NCBI GenBank assembly: GCA_030280995.1
Contig: JASXTE010000008.1
Location: 18,344,133-18,408,132 of the forward strand
Direction: 5' to 3'
DNA: 64,000 nucleotides
From: Hemileia vastatrix
Lineage: Eukaryota > Basidiomycota > Pucciniomycetes > Pucciniales > Zaghouaniaceae
Part shown: positions 1 to 11,665 of the stretch, one piece after another
Numbering within the stretch: the stretch's first letter is position 1
How the letters are laid out: the number at the start of each line of letters is the position of its first letter
Made by a program: the position numbers and the translations under genes
Notes under the pieces: generated by a model
What the model was told of the DNA's origin: nothing
Databases searched by the model: none
Seen by the model: the letters and a program-made list of their open reading frames with translations, nothing else

Positions 1-807
1 GAGCCAACGCCACGGAGACGCCAGTGCCGAGGCTCTGACCAAGCAGGGTTAAAGGGGGAGGATGTGAGTGTGGACGTGGGTGGTGGACGGTGATCCAGTT
101 GTAGACAGCAAGGGCATCGAGTAGTGCGCCTTGTTCAGAAGGAGGGAATTGGCTGGCAGAGGACGAGTCAGCAAAGCCCCGGTAGTCGTAGATGACTGCA
201 TTCAGTCCACTGGGACAGCTGTGAGGATGGGCGCGAGAGAGCGCGGCGATAATGCGGGACCGGAACGCGTGTGCGCGTGAGGCGGTGTTTCCGTGGGAAA
301 ACAGAACGGTGGGGTGTGTCCTGCAAGCGAGCACATGTCCACATCCCCTCAACACCAACACACACACCCCACTCCAACACCCCCACACTCACCTCAACGC
401 CCCCCCAAAAACACGCTCCACAGTTTCAGCGTCGCCGTTCATGAGACCCCTGCACACTTCGCCGCCGGAGCCACAGTGCCGATCGTACTCCGGTTCCGGC
501 AGCACATGCCACACCCCTTCATCCCAACATCAGTCATCAGTCATCTTCCTATCCTTCTTTTAAAACTCATGCACTCACCTATTTCTGCGCCGTCGGTCGT
601 CCGCAGCTTCAAGTTTCGTACCTGTCCAGGCAAAAACCCGTACTTTTCTGGTGCTGCAAAATCAGCCTGTCAAAGACAAGCAACTTGTCCACATTATCAT
701 TCCTCGATACACTCCATAGCGAGATGGATAAGCGAAATAGCGTCATACATTAATGGGTAAGCGGATGAAGTGCAAGAAAATCGCGCTACCAAGTTTACGA
801 TGGGCAT
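1..807 (-). CDS. ABHD12-like alpha/beta serine hydrolase, 5' part, spliced, runs off window start
   Basis: Reading the minus strand across introns gives one continuous alpha/beta-hydrolase protein. Proposed exons are 807-711 (tentative first exon, ATG at 807), 653-579, 516-393 and 320 to beyond 1. Introns are 578-517 (GTGAGT...AAG) and 392-321 (GTGAGT...TTGCAG), plus a less certain one at 710-654 (GTATCG...TTTGCAG). Visible in order: PEKYGFLPGQV, a TTDG..IGVWHVLP strand, the oxyanion HGN motif, a DYRGFADS strand, a P-SEQGALLDA helix, YNWI, and the nucleophile elbow GQSLGTG with catalytic Ser near position 30. This order is typical of ABHD12/monoacylglycerol-lipase-like membrane serine hydrolases, which cleave lysophospholipids or monoglycerides. 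The catalytic Asp and His and the C-terminus lie outside the window. The region is much richer in GC than everything downstream. Family is fairly sure; exact substrate and the first exon are not. Confidence 0.82.
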
Positions 808-1805
808 GAGTGAGAATCACCAATGAACAATAAATAAAAAGATACATATAGGATATGTAAAAAAACTAAAATTAAAGCGTACCCATTTTGAATCGGTGGC
901 CATGAGAGCAGGCCAAGGAAGACCACGTAAAATCCTTCAAAATATATGGATATATATGTATATATATTTGTCAGTTTCAGTCGGGATGCAGCCAGGAAAC
1001 AATAAGCAAACTTCCAATCAAATCAGATGAAATTGTCATTCACCTAGAAAGAAAAGGTGGGCTTTGACAAGGATGTTCATTGCCAAAATCGTTGCCCTAC
1101 AAACCCGATGAGACAAGCACAATCCAGGACAATATTGGGTGGTGGGACTTCTTTGCTTCCTCACACTTGGCTATCCTCAGTGTATCATCAGTATGTAAGA
1201 GCATCCACAGCCGTTCCAGCAAGTATTCATTAGTTACATGCATTTTACAGACACTATTATTGGTTACTTGATTGCAGAATTCTTCACCCGTATGCAAAAA
1301 ATTTAACTAAATACAAGTTACATCAAATATTCATCACAAAGTACAGTGGGGGGCCAAAAATAAACGCCTCCTCTTATGCATGTTTTTCGATCTTACTTCA
1401 CTTTATTTTTGTTCTCTCACTGCCACCTGAAGTGAAGTAATAATTATCAAAATCTAAATCTAATATTTAGAGCATCTCCACTCGTTGCATCAAATAATCA
1501 GTAACTATTTGCATATTACTGAGTCTTTGCTTACTGATCTGCATGCAACCTCAGTCGTATCAAGTAAATCTCGATTAACTCAATATTTTCAAAATATTCA
1601 TCACTCGTGTTTTTTGTTCAGCAACAGTAACTCTTCTGTAAACACAACACGACCTTGCACACATTCCACATCTCAATTGAAGTTTCACATGGATCTAAAC
1701 TGATACTACATTCTTGAGGAATTCCATTTAATGGAAGAGGAAGAACTAATTTTATCAATATTACTAGACACTGAAGAACTAGAAACTGAAGAGCAAGCTA
1801 AAAAA
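808..1805. other. Intergenic / presumed 5' flank of hydrolase gene and left part of Harbinger copy
   Basis: No convincing gene. Up to about 1340 this is the presumed upstream region of the hydrolase gene; a 66-codon minus-strand frame at 1097-1297 matches nothing I recognise. From about 1345 (a GGGGGGCC run) the sequence may be the left end of the Harbinger element that follows, but I could not find a matching inverted terminus downstream. Confidence 0.4.
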
Positions 1806-3262
1806 AGAAATTATTCAACGCAACTGTATCGAAGGTCACTATAAACTGATGCGAGACTATTTTGAACACAATTGTACATACAACGATGGAATATTCGAAA
1901 GAAGATTCTGTATGAGCAAAAAATTATTCAACAAAATATGTCATGAACTTCAAGAGCACAACAACTACTGGTTATGGAAGACTGTAAGTTTCATTACACT
2001 AATCTATGTATTTTATAATATCAAAAAGCTTTATTTCTTCTTTGCCACTACATTATACTATTCACAAGGATTGTTGTAAGCAGCCAGGTTTAACACCACC
2101 CCAAAAGTTAACTTGTTGCCTATGCCAACTTGCCTATGGTATTGCAGCAGATTGCACCAATGAATATATCTGAATAGCAGAATCCACGGCACTATTAACA
2201 CTTAAAATTTTTATTAATGATATTATAAAGTTGTACAAATCAGAATACTTATGTGAGCCAAATATGAAAGAAAAAACAATCTTGAATGAATACAAAGTAC
2301 ATGGCTTTCCTGGCTGTTCAGGATCAATTGATAGTATGCACTGGGAGTAGAAAAACTGCCCTGCAGTGTGGGCTGATCAGTTTCAAGGAAAAGAAGGAAC
2401 TCCAACTATGGTACTAGAGGGTGTAGCAAGCAAAAGTTTACACTTTTGGCACTTCTTCTTTGGCTCTCCTGGTGCCCTAACTGATATCAACATCCTCCAT
2501 TTTAGCCACATCTATGACAAATTACTTTCCAGAACACAAGATGAGGTTAGGTTCAAAGTAAAAAAAACATAAGTATACCTGTGGATATTATCTTGCTGAT
2601 GGAATTTATCCATCATGGTCAACACTTGTAAAAATGATTCCTGTTAAGACCTAAGAAGGCAGACTACTACTAGCGCTGACACTAGCCTGGAACAGGACTG
2701 ACTATGCTACTAGGAAGTGAGACTAATTAGACTGACTATATTAAGATTACCAACAGTGAGACAGGACTGACTATGCTGACACAGCAGTGAGACTAAGAAG
2801 TAACTGGATTACCATACAAGTTGTCCGATGAGGAGCACTCCACAGCGCTTTCCCCATATAACACCCTTATGCAATATTCCGTCTTTGGCCTCTCATAATG
2901 CATAGCACCCATAGCGCTCCTCCTCCTCACCTCTCAACCAAATCCTAACGATTCCCCACCCTCAGGATGAGGCCAGCCAGTACTACACTAAGCTACAAGA
3001 AGCAGCCCACCAAGATATTGAACAAGCCTTTGGTGTACTAAAATCTCAATGGGGAGTTATCAAAAAACCATGTCTCCCTTGGAATATCAGCAAAGTAAAG
3101 AATTTAATGAGGTGTTGTATAATATTGCACAAGATGATTGTAGAAGATAAATTAGCTCCCAACCCTTACCTTACTCAAGAATCCCTTTTGAATGAGAATG
3201 AAGAGTCATCTTCACAAAAATACTATCCAATCACTGTGATTCAGCTCTTTTCAATAGTTTAA
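1806..3262 (+). pseudogene. Decayed Harbinger (HARBI1-like) transposase, interrupted by a solo LTR
   Basis: Fragments in one orientation spell a PIF/Harbinger DDE transposase. EGHYKLMRDYFEHN and FERRFCMSKKLF (about 1831-1930) form the N-terminal conserved block. An apparent intron lies at 1984-2068 (GTAAGT...AAG). Next come QLAYGIAAD, STALLTLK, GFPGCSGSIDSMHW, FQGKEGTPTMVLEGVAS, WHFFFGSPGALTDIN (the central catalytic region, 2130-2500), an LADGIYPSW block (about 2590), and after the insertion IEQAFGVLKSQWGVI and MRCCIILHKMIVED. In-frame stops near 2170 and 2348 and a probable A-run frameshift near 1810 show it is dead. A 309 bp LTR (2642-2950) splits it, and the coding frame resumes exactly at the far copy of the target duplication. 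No partner Myb-like Harbinger gene was seen. Confidence 0.85.
2642..2950 (-). mobile_element. Solo LTR of family D chromovirus
   Basis: Begins TGTTAAGACC and ends AATCCTAACG, the reverse complement of the 301 bp LTRs at 47087 and 52508 (TGTTAGGATTT...GTCTTAACA). It is flanked by a 5 bp target duplication ATTCC at 2637-2641 and 2951-2955. Only one LTR remains, so recombination between the two LTRs removed the interior. It lies inside the Harbinger transposase and therefore postdates it. Confidence 0.88.
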
Positions 3263-3679
3263 CATCTTATATGCAAAGGAACCAACAACTACATAATTCT
3301 TCAGTCCACTTTCAATTGTGCAAAGACCTAAAAATTCATAATTGGACAATTAAATCCAGTAAAGAATTATTTAAATTCAGTAATAGGACATAAATACTAT
3401 AATGACATATCATTACCTTTTTTTATATAATTATAGATAAGTAGAGCTAAAAAAACTTAGAAATCTTCTATGAAATAAGTAATAAAATTAAATTTTACCT
3501 TTTTTTATATATATTATTAATGATCAGTAAAGCAAAAAAAACCATGGAATGCTTCATATGAAATAAGTAATAAAATTAATTTTTTTTTAATTTTGAGAGT
3601 CTTGATGACAGAAACCTGAATTGTATCAATAAAACAATTAAATAAAAATATGGAGAGACATAAAAATTGAAAGTTTCAT
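3263..3679. other. AT-rich spacer, no gene seen
   Basis: AT-rich sequence between the transposase remnant and the foldback element. It has no reading frame of note and no recognisable terminal repeat of the Harbinger element. Confidence 0.5.
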
Positions 3680-4160
3680 TTAATAAAATTAGGAAGGAGA
3701 AGTTATGATTATGTCGGAAAAACTTCAATTCTCATAAAAAGAAGTATTATTTTTATTATTATTTATTTATTTTAAAGTATGTTTAATAGAAAAATATTTA
3801 TTAAATTTATTGATGCTTAAATAATTTAAAGAATTATGTTTTATTTAATATGTATTTTAATATATTATTAATTAAAATATGTTTAATAGAAAAATATTTA
3901 TTAAATTACTTGACACTCAAATAAGTTAAAGTGTTATGCTTTATTTAATATGTATTATAATTTCAAATGAAGTGAGAGGATTTTGTGAAAGACTTACCTC
4001 CTTATATATTGGAGAGGAGCCCTATTGCCTTTCTCCATTATGGGTATCCTCCTTTTCTAAGCTACATTGAGGCAATAGCTCCTCATGCCAATAGCTGATA
4101 GGGGAAAAGCCATGCAATATTCTCTCAATATTGGGCTTGGAAATAGAGAGAGATGGTTTT

Positions 4161-5285
4161 TGTCAGCCAGGCTATTCCAGGAGTCCAGTAAGTGATATGT
4201 AACTTATAAGACCTGAAAGAGGGGGTAAGAATTGTATTTAATGTATATAAATTAATATTTTATTGCATAATAAAATTATATAAGTATTTTATTACATATA
4301 AGTGTTATATTAATTTTATTGGTTATATAAATTTTTTATACATTTAAATTTAACATAATATATTATATTCTACAAATAATGGCGCATTTTTTATGTATTT
4401 AATAATTATAAATTTATATTTAATTAATTAAAAACATATATTATAATTATAAGTGTAAAATTTACTTATAATATAATTAAATTAATTAATTATATTTATA
4501 TATTAAATATCATTTTTTATAATATTAAACAATAAATAATGACGCTTTTTTTAACCTATAATTGTGTCAGGAAAAACTAATTAATACTGAATTGAAATAA
4601 ATTACATATTTGTTGCGTCAGAATATTTTTGTTTCACTTAAAAATCCTTAAATCAGACTGTACCATCTGTTTTGAATGATTTTTCTCATAGTTCCTATGT
4701 TCCAGGCTTGTTTAGTTATTCACTATTTTTACTTACTGATTTGGGAATTAATGGCGGGAAAATTGGATTCTTAATTGGGGTTTTTAATTATTTGTTTCAT
4801 ATTTTTCTCTACATTGTTATGTTTCACTTACTCTTTGATATACTTGTTTTATCCTATTATAATTATTGTATTTACAAATATAGTGGCGCTTCAGAGGACC
4901 CATTTCCTATAAAAGGGCCTTGGATAATCCCCTGTAACCTCATCACTTATTACACACTCAACAATTTAAAGATAAATTTATTACACTTATTATTATTTTT
5001 ATTAGTATTAAATTCTAATTAAAAATTCTAAATAACAATTTAAAGGTTGCCTTAAGTCTGATAGTAATTATAGTGTTTGCCGCGCAGAAACTCTTACTTA
5101 AATAATATTAATATTAATAAAACCAATTTGTTGTCACCTCTCAAATCACTCATCGTTGCTTTCTCTCAAATAAATTAAATAATTTCAATTGTTTTTATTT
5201 CTTTTATTTCTAAACTGCTATCTCCTTCTTGTCCTCCTCTCTTTTCTTCCCTCTTCTCTTATCTCTTCTAGATGACTGACCGACA
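4161..5285 (+). mobile_element. Solo LTR of Ty3/gypsy family A
   Basis: Starts TGTCAGCCAGGC and ends CTGACCGACA. It is homologous along its length to the LTRs of the element at 6826-15991, in the opposite orientation and clearly more diverged. It is flanked by the 5 bp duplication GTTTT (4156-4160 and 5286-5290), sitting within the left arm of the foldback element. A hydrophobic frame at 4672-5022 has relatives in the other two family A LTRs. Confidence 0.9.
4908..4917 (+). promoter_or_regulatory. TATA box of the family A solo LTR
   Basis: CTATAAAAGG, also present in the intact element's LTRs (for example 15221-15230 on the minus strand). It suits an RNA polymerase II LTR promoter; activity is inferred. 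Confidence 0.6.
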
Positions 5286-5992
5286 GTTTTAGTGGGTTAA
5301 AAAAATAACAATAAAAGAAAATCAAGCAAGAATTTTAGTAAAATAAAGGAAATTAAAATTAATAGAATTACTAAGTAGTAACTTAACAGCAGGAAAAAAA
5401 AGGATATGGGAGGAGATATACACCTGAAGCACATTTTGCCAAAGAAGGGGTGGAAAAAAGGTGGAAAAAAATAGAAAATCTAGCAAGAGATTTGATTTTC
5501 TTTTTATTTTCTACCTCTTTTCCACCCCTTCTTTGGCAAAATATTCCTTGGGTGTATCTCTCCTCCCATCTCATTTTTTTCCTAATGGAAAGTTCCTAAT
5601 TTTTAATTTTATTTTCATTTTTTTTTTCTAAAATTCTTGCTTGATTTTATTTTATTGTCAATTTTTTTTGCCCAACTAAAACCATCTCTCTCTATTTCCA
5701 AGCGCAATAATGAGAGAATATTGCATGGCTTTTCCCCTATTTCCTATTGGCTTAAAGAATTATTACCTCAATGTAGCTTGACAGAGGAGCACAGCCATAC
5801 TGGAAAAAAGCAATAGGTGTCCTCTCCAATATATAAGGAGGTAAGTCTTTCACCAAATCCTTTCACTTCATTTTAAATTATAATACATATTAAATAAAAC
5901 ATCATATTTTAACTTATTTAAGCATCAAGTAAATTAATAAATATTTTCCTATTAAAAATATTTTAATTAATAATATAATAAAATACATATTA

Positions 5993-6191
5993 GGGGGTAT
6001 CAAAGTTAGAAATCTTCCATTTTACAATACCTCTTTTTTCAACCAAATCAACCATGATTATTTTTTAAAATATGCCATATTGTGCCCTAAAGACACCTTT
6101 TTACTAAGGATTAATGTCAAGTTTGTGGCTCTCTTTTTTGTTGTGAAATACATTTTAAATAATTACACATTTCTAACTTTGATACCCCCTA
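5993..6191. mobile_element. ~200 bp MITE (GGGGGTATC family), copy 1
   Basis: The termini GGGGGTATCAAAGTTAGAAA and its complement enclose about 160 bp without coding sequence. Near-identical copies lie at 19771-19971 and 58101-58300, with a fragment at 53176-53295. It interrupts the right foldback arm. Comparison with the uninterrupted left arm shows the flank duplicated as TATTA, or TTA if the element is taken to end in CCCCCTA. No transposase is present, so it is non-autonomous. Confidence 0.85.
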
Positions 6192-6360
6192 TTAAATAAA
6201 ACATAATACTTTAACTTATTTGAGAATTGATCAATTTAATAAATATTTTCCTATTAAACATATATTAAGATGCATAAATAATAATAAAAAATACTTCTTC
6301 TTTGAAAATTGAGATTTTTCATGTTTAATCATAACTTTCCTTTCTAATTTATTAAAAAGT

Positions 6361-6825
6361 AAATAAATCTGCCAGGTTAACCTCTTTCTGGAGGACAAAA
6401 ACAGAATTTTCACAATTTTTTTTTGAATTAATTATACTAAGATTTTTTCTTGATTTTTTGAGTTATTTGCAGTTTATCCTTTTTCTGGAGGCCAGAAATT
6501 ATACCTGCATAATTAGCATCACTACTTTCCACCATTTTAATTAAATTTCCATTCCAATTTAAATCCAAAATAATATAACCCATCTTTCTGCTTGAACCAT
6601 TTTTAAAATTAATAGAAAAATAGGATAGTAAGAAGAGGCATATAAAAAATCCATAAAATATTTGTAAACCAATTAAATATCAACAGGTAATATTTAAGAA
6701 TCCACTTGAATTATCTCCAAGTGAGCTGACCTATTGCAATCCCAGAACTCTTTTTGAGAAGAAATCACAACATTACAGCAATCAGCCCTACCTACCCTAA
6801 AATATGGGGGTCTCCATAATCAATT
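6361..6825. other. Decayed sequence flanking the family A insertion
   Basis: Pre-insertion neighbour of 15992 onward, since both carry the CAATT duplication. It probably belongs to the same decayed family C polyprotein on the minus strand, but I see no long frame, only many stops. Confidence 0.35.
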
Positions 6826-7963
6826 TGTCGGTCAGTCGTCTAGAAGAAGGTAAGAAAAATAGGAGAAAAGGAGGAGAGAAGGAGGAGGACAAGGGAAAAT
6901 AAAAGAAATAAATTACAATAATATATATTTAATTTATTTGAGAGGGAAACAACGGTGAGCAACTTTGAGAGGTGACAAAAACTTAGAATTTATTAATAAT
7001 AGCATTATTCAATGTAAGGGTTCTGCGCGGCAAACACTTTTAATTACTATCAGACTTAAAGCAACCTTTAATTTGTTATATAGACTTTTAATTAGAATTG
7101 TATTACTAATAAAAAAATATAAACGTAGTAAAATAGTATTTAATTTGTTGAGTGTATAATAAGTGATGAGGCTACAGGGGATTATCCAAGGCCCTTTTAT
7201 AGGCAATGGGTCCTCTGAAGCGCTACTATCTTTTTAAATACAATGATTAGAATGGAATAAAACAAATATATCAAAAGAGTAAATGAAACATAACAATATA
7301 GAGAAAAACATGAAACAAATAATTAAAACCCCAATTAAGAATCCAATTTCCCCGCCATTAATTCCCAAATCAGTAAGTGACAATAGTGAATAACTAAACA
7401 AGATTGGAAACATAGGAACTATGAGAAATATAATTCCAAACAGATGGTACATTCTGATTAAAGGACATTTTAAGTGAAAAAAAAAATAATTTGACGCAAC
7501 AAAACAAGCAATTAATCTCAATTTAGTCCAAATTAATTTATTTGTTTTTTCTAACACAATTAAGGGCCAAAAGAAGCGTCATTAATTATTGTTTAGTATC
7601 ATATGAGAGGTATTATTTAATATATAAATTTAAGTAATTAATTTAAATATATTATAAATCAATTTTTCACTTGTAATTATAATATATGTTTTTCAATTAA
7701 TTAAATATAAATTTATAATTATTAAATACATAAAAATGCGCCATTATTTGTAGAATATATTATATTATGCTCAATTTAATTGTATATAAAAATATATATA
7801 ACCAATAAATTTAATGTAACATTTGTATATAATAAAATACATATATAATTTCATTATGCAATAAAATATTAAGTTATATTCATTAAATACAATTCTTACC
7901 CACTCTTTAAGGTTTTATAATTTATATATCATTTACTGGACTCCTGGAATAGCCTGGCTGACA
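6826..7963 (-). repeat. 3' LTR of family A element
   Basis: On the plus strand it begins TGTCGGTCAG and ends GGCTGACA. It is nearly identical to 14853-15991; differences include a GC/AT pair in the AATAATA run near 6999 and a T/G near 7232 that shortens an LTR-internal hydrophobic frame. Confidence 0.95.
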
Positions 7964-7977
7964 CTCCCTCACTCTAA
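7964..7977 (-). promoter_or_regulatory. Polypurine tract for plus-strand priming
   Basis: Directly before the 3' LTR on the minus strand is a purine run reading AGAGTGAGGGAG, the expected position and composition for a retroelement polypurine tract. Confidence 0.6.
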
Positions 7978-7997
7978 AAAAAACAATAAAAAAAATG

Positions 7998-10900
7998 CTA
8001 AGATTTTTTCTTTTTGTATTTTTTCAACAGAGCAGGCAGATTTGAAATTTCCTTGCCAGGTATCCATGCATCATGTTCAGATGATTTGTTCTTATATCTC
8101 AATAAATATTCAGTACCTCTTTCAGAAGTGATAATTCTATCATTGAGAATTTTATCAATTTCTGCAGTTTCTGTGACTTCCTGAGGGTTCTTCTTAGGTC
8201 TTCCTCTTCTTTTTGGAAATAAGTCACTGTTGGAAGTATAAGGTTTAAGCAAAGAAATGGGAAAGACAGGATGTTTCCTATCATATGGAGAATACAATAC
8301 AACTTCTACTGCATTATCACCAACCATTCTTTTAACAACAAATGGTCCTACAAAAGGATCTTTTAATTTGTGGTTACCTTGTAAATTGAAATGGACAGTA
8401 GAGATCAACACTTCATCACCCTTTTTAAATGTGTATTCTTTATGGGATTTATCCCATCTTTTCTTTTCATATTCAAATGCTTTATCAATACAACTCTGAG
8501 CATGTTTTCTGCATAGCTGTTGCATTTGCATAAAAGATTTTACACCAGGGTGTAGTTCCAACTTAGGTAATTTATTATTGAGAATCTGAGCAGGAGTGTT
8601 TGGGACATAACCTAACCAAAGCTCAAAAGGCTTTTTCTCAGTGACAGAATGAACAGTGCTATTATATGCAAATTCAAGACCAGGCAAAAGAGTGGCCCAA
8701 TCATGAGTAAATCTGTCATTGTCTTTATATTCTAAACCAAAGGCACAATACCTTCTAATCATATCTTCCAGAGTTTGAATCATTCTTTCAGCTAGACCAT
8801 CAGTCTGAGGATGGTGAGCTGTAGACAATTTTAACTCACAGCCACAAATATCCATCAAAGAGGTCCAAAACTCAGAAGTGAATTTTGGATCCCTATCAGA
8901 GATAATGGCTTTTGGAAAACCAATAATATTAAACATGTAAGACCACCATAAGAAAGCTAATTCTTTGGTGGATACATCTTTGTGGGTTGGAATAAATTTG
9001 CACATTTTTGTGAATCTATCAACTATTACCCAACAAGAGTTAAAGCTGTCTTTACCTGCAACAGGAAGACCAGTGACAAAATCCATATTAATGATTTGCC
9101 AGGGAGCACTAGGTGCTTCAATATGTTGTAATAACCCTGCTCTCTTACCTGTTAACCTTTTAGATTTTTGGCAGGAATCACAAGATTCAACAAATAATTT
9201 TGTGTCTTCAGACATATTAGCCCACCATGCAGTGTTTTGATTCTAATCAATGTTTTTTCAAGATCAAAATGTCCAGCTAATATGTCATCATGACAAAGTT
9301 TGAGGATAGTTTCTTTCATTGAAGGAGAAATAACAATTACATTGGTAAGCTTCCTTCTATAATATATATAACCATCTTCAATAGAAAACTTTCCTTTATT
9401 TAAAGCATTTTGGTACTTTGCAGGAAGAGTTTTTATTAATGCTTGAATTGAAGCATTCTTAGGATCATTCAAAATAGTAACTAATTTATTTAAGTCAGAA
9501 TCTTTATCATATGAATCCAGTATTAACTGTAATAACTCTTCTTCCATATCAACTATAAATATACCATGTATATGAACAGTATCATCTTCAGGTACATAAG
9601 CAGGATTGGAGTCATTATTTGGCAGAGGCAATCTGGAGAGCATATCAACATTAGAGTGAACATTTCCAGCTCTATGGATAATAGTCATCCTTCCTCTGTA
9701 TTCCTGAACAGCAAGTTGCCACCTGAACATATGTCTGTTAGGTGTTTTGAGGTTTAAGAGAGATTTCACAGCACTACAGTCAGTTACCAACTCAAATTTT
9801 TGGTCATCCAAGTAGTAATGAAGTTTCTCAAGAGCCCAAACAACTGCTAAGCACTCCAATTGAGTGGCACCATATTTCAATTCACTATTTCTTAAGGTTC
9901 TTGAAATATAACAAATTACAACCTCTGAGGATTTATCATTAATAATTTGCTTTTGGTGAAGGGCAGCACCCAGACCAATAAAGCTAGCATCTGTATAAAG
10001 TACAAATGGCTTGTTAAAATCTGGAAGAGCCAATATAGGGGCTGTCATTAAGCAACTTTTCAATGTATTAAAAGCTTTCTGACAGTCATTATTCCAGAGA
10101 AAAGCAACATCTTTTCTGGTTAGTTTTGTAAGAGGCAAGGCTATGACCTGATAATTTTTAATATATTGTCTATAATAGCGACACATACCCAAAAAACTTT
10201 GGATTTCTCTTACAGAAGTTGGTGCTTTCACATTTTGAATGGCAGCAACTTTATTATGGTCTACACAAATTTGGAAGCCTGACACAACATGGCCAAGGAC
10301 TTTCAAAGATTGAAAACCAAATTTACACTTTTTTAAAGATAAGGTCATATTGATTTCATCCATTTTTTGGAAAACTCTATTCAAGTGAATCATATGTTCA
10401 TCAAAAGTTTTAGAAAAAACAATAATATAATCAATATAAACCATGAGCCAACCTTCAATAATTTCTTGATGGAAAGTGTTATCCATAACTTTCTGGAAAA
10501 CTGAAGGAGCATTTTTAGGGCCAAATGGCATTCTAACATACTTATATATTCCCATATGAGTAGCAATTAGCAAAAATTTTTGAGAATTTTTCTCAACTGG
10601 AACTTGATGATAACCTTTACTACCATCCAGACAACTAATAAATTTTGCACCTTGCAAGGTAGCATGTATTGAATTAATTCTGGGTAAAGGATAAATATCA
10701 TCAACAGTATAAGTATTTAAAGCTCTGTAATCTCCACATAATCTAGCTTTATCTTTTTCATATGAAATCAAGACTGGGGAGATGACACAATATTTGGGGG
10801 TGACATCCACTTTCTCAATGATATTCATTTTCAATAATGTTTCAATATTATCTTCAATATCTTTTCTTTTTGATGGAGAAGCAGGATATGGTTTTTTCTT

Positions 10901-11665
10901 AAGGGAAGGAGGAATATCACTCAAATTACAGGATAAGGTAATTTTCATCTCTTCCTGAACAATTCCCAAGACATAAGAACCATGAGCAAAAGCCATAGGG
11001 AAAGAGGTAATAGAGGCAACAATAGAATCCTTTTGTTCACTAGTCAACTGATCACCAAAAGAAGCGGTATTTATTTCATGTAATAAATCATCCATTTCAG
11101 TTGTTGTTCTACCTTTACATTGGGTCAGTGAGTTACAAGATTTCAACAAATGCCCAGAAGGTCTAGGAGAAGAAATTTTGAATTTTCTTTTCCCATTCAT
11201 TCCTAAAGTAAAGCAATTATTTGCTGGATCCAGTTTCACACCAAACATGGTTAAAAGATCATTTCCCATAATAAACCAATTGCTCAAATTATCATTTTTC
11301 ATGACAACAAACTCACAAATAGCTCTGACAAAACCACCATTATATTTGAAGAATACAGAGGTTTTGTATTTGCCAATAGGAAATAAGGTAGAACCATACC
11401 CTCTCCATTTTTCAGAAGTTATAGGCAATAATTTACTCAAATATTCCTTATCCACTGAAGCTAAAGCTTTTTCAGATACTACACTTCCTCCAGCACCAGA
11501 ATCAAGAACTACATCAACATTTTTACCATTAATGATAACAGGTGCCTTTAAAGGGGATATAGGAATAGAATTGTTAGTAATATCTTTAATTATCTCAGCA
11601 TTTTCTACTGAAGATAAATTCAATACACAATCTTCAGATATATTATTTAAATAATGGACATCATG
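7998..11665 (-). pseudogene. Pol polyprotein of family A (PR-RT-RNase H-IN-chromodomain), with defects
   Basis: Continues in frame from gag after a single TAA. In order: retropepsin with VVLDSGAGGSVVS (about 11500); RT with ISPVLISYEK, FISCLDGSKGYH and MPFGPKNAPSVFQ (about 10900-10400); RNase H with LYTDASFIGLG and ITDCS-like blocks (about 10000-9760); integrase zinc finger H...H...CDSCQ (about 9290-9170); integrase core with MDFVTG, ISDRDPKFTSEFW and PQTDGLAERM; and a C-terminal chromodomain-like segment ending at 7998. Defects: the RT box normally YIDD reads YIDY, with TAT at 10427-10429 replacing the second catalytic Asp; and a one-base deletion in the T run 9235-9238 separates the zinc finger from the integrase core. 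The family B copy is open at both places, so these are losses rather than family features. Confidence 0.93.

Larger units (their letters stand above)
3680..6360. repeat. Foldback (long palindromic) element, arms of about 0.68 kb, interrupted by a solo LTR and a MITE
   Basis: The left arm (3680-4160 plus 5286-5487) is the reverse complement of the right arm (5488-6360), with the axis near 5487. Landmarks: the CCAAAGAAGGGGTGGA block at about 5439 mirrors its complement at about 5521, and the GGAAATAGAGAGAGATGG block just before 4160 mirrors CCATCTCTCTCTATTTCC near 5685. The solo LTR at 4161-5285 splits the left arm and the MITE at 5993-6191 splits the right arm. Removing them leaves arms of about 682 and 674 bp. 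There is no coding sequence. The copy resembles a foldback transposon or giant MITE; its transcript would form a long hairpin. Confidence 0.8.

Noticed and set aside
252..760. Plus-strand frames of 103 and 155 codons in the GC-rich start
   Set aside because: They are antisense to the spliced hydrolase exons, which have domain motifs and splice sites.
1097..1297. 66-codon minus-strand frame upstream of the hydrolase gene
   Set aside because: No motif recognised, no splice link to the hydrolase exons that I can justify, and an opposing plus-strand frame of similar length covers it.
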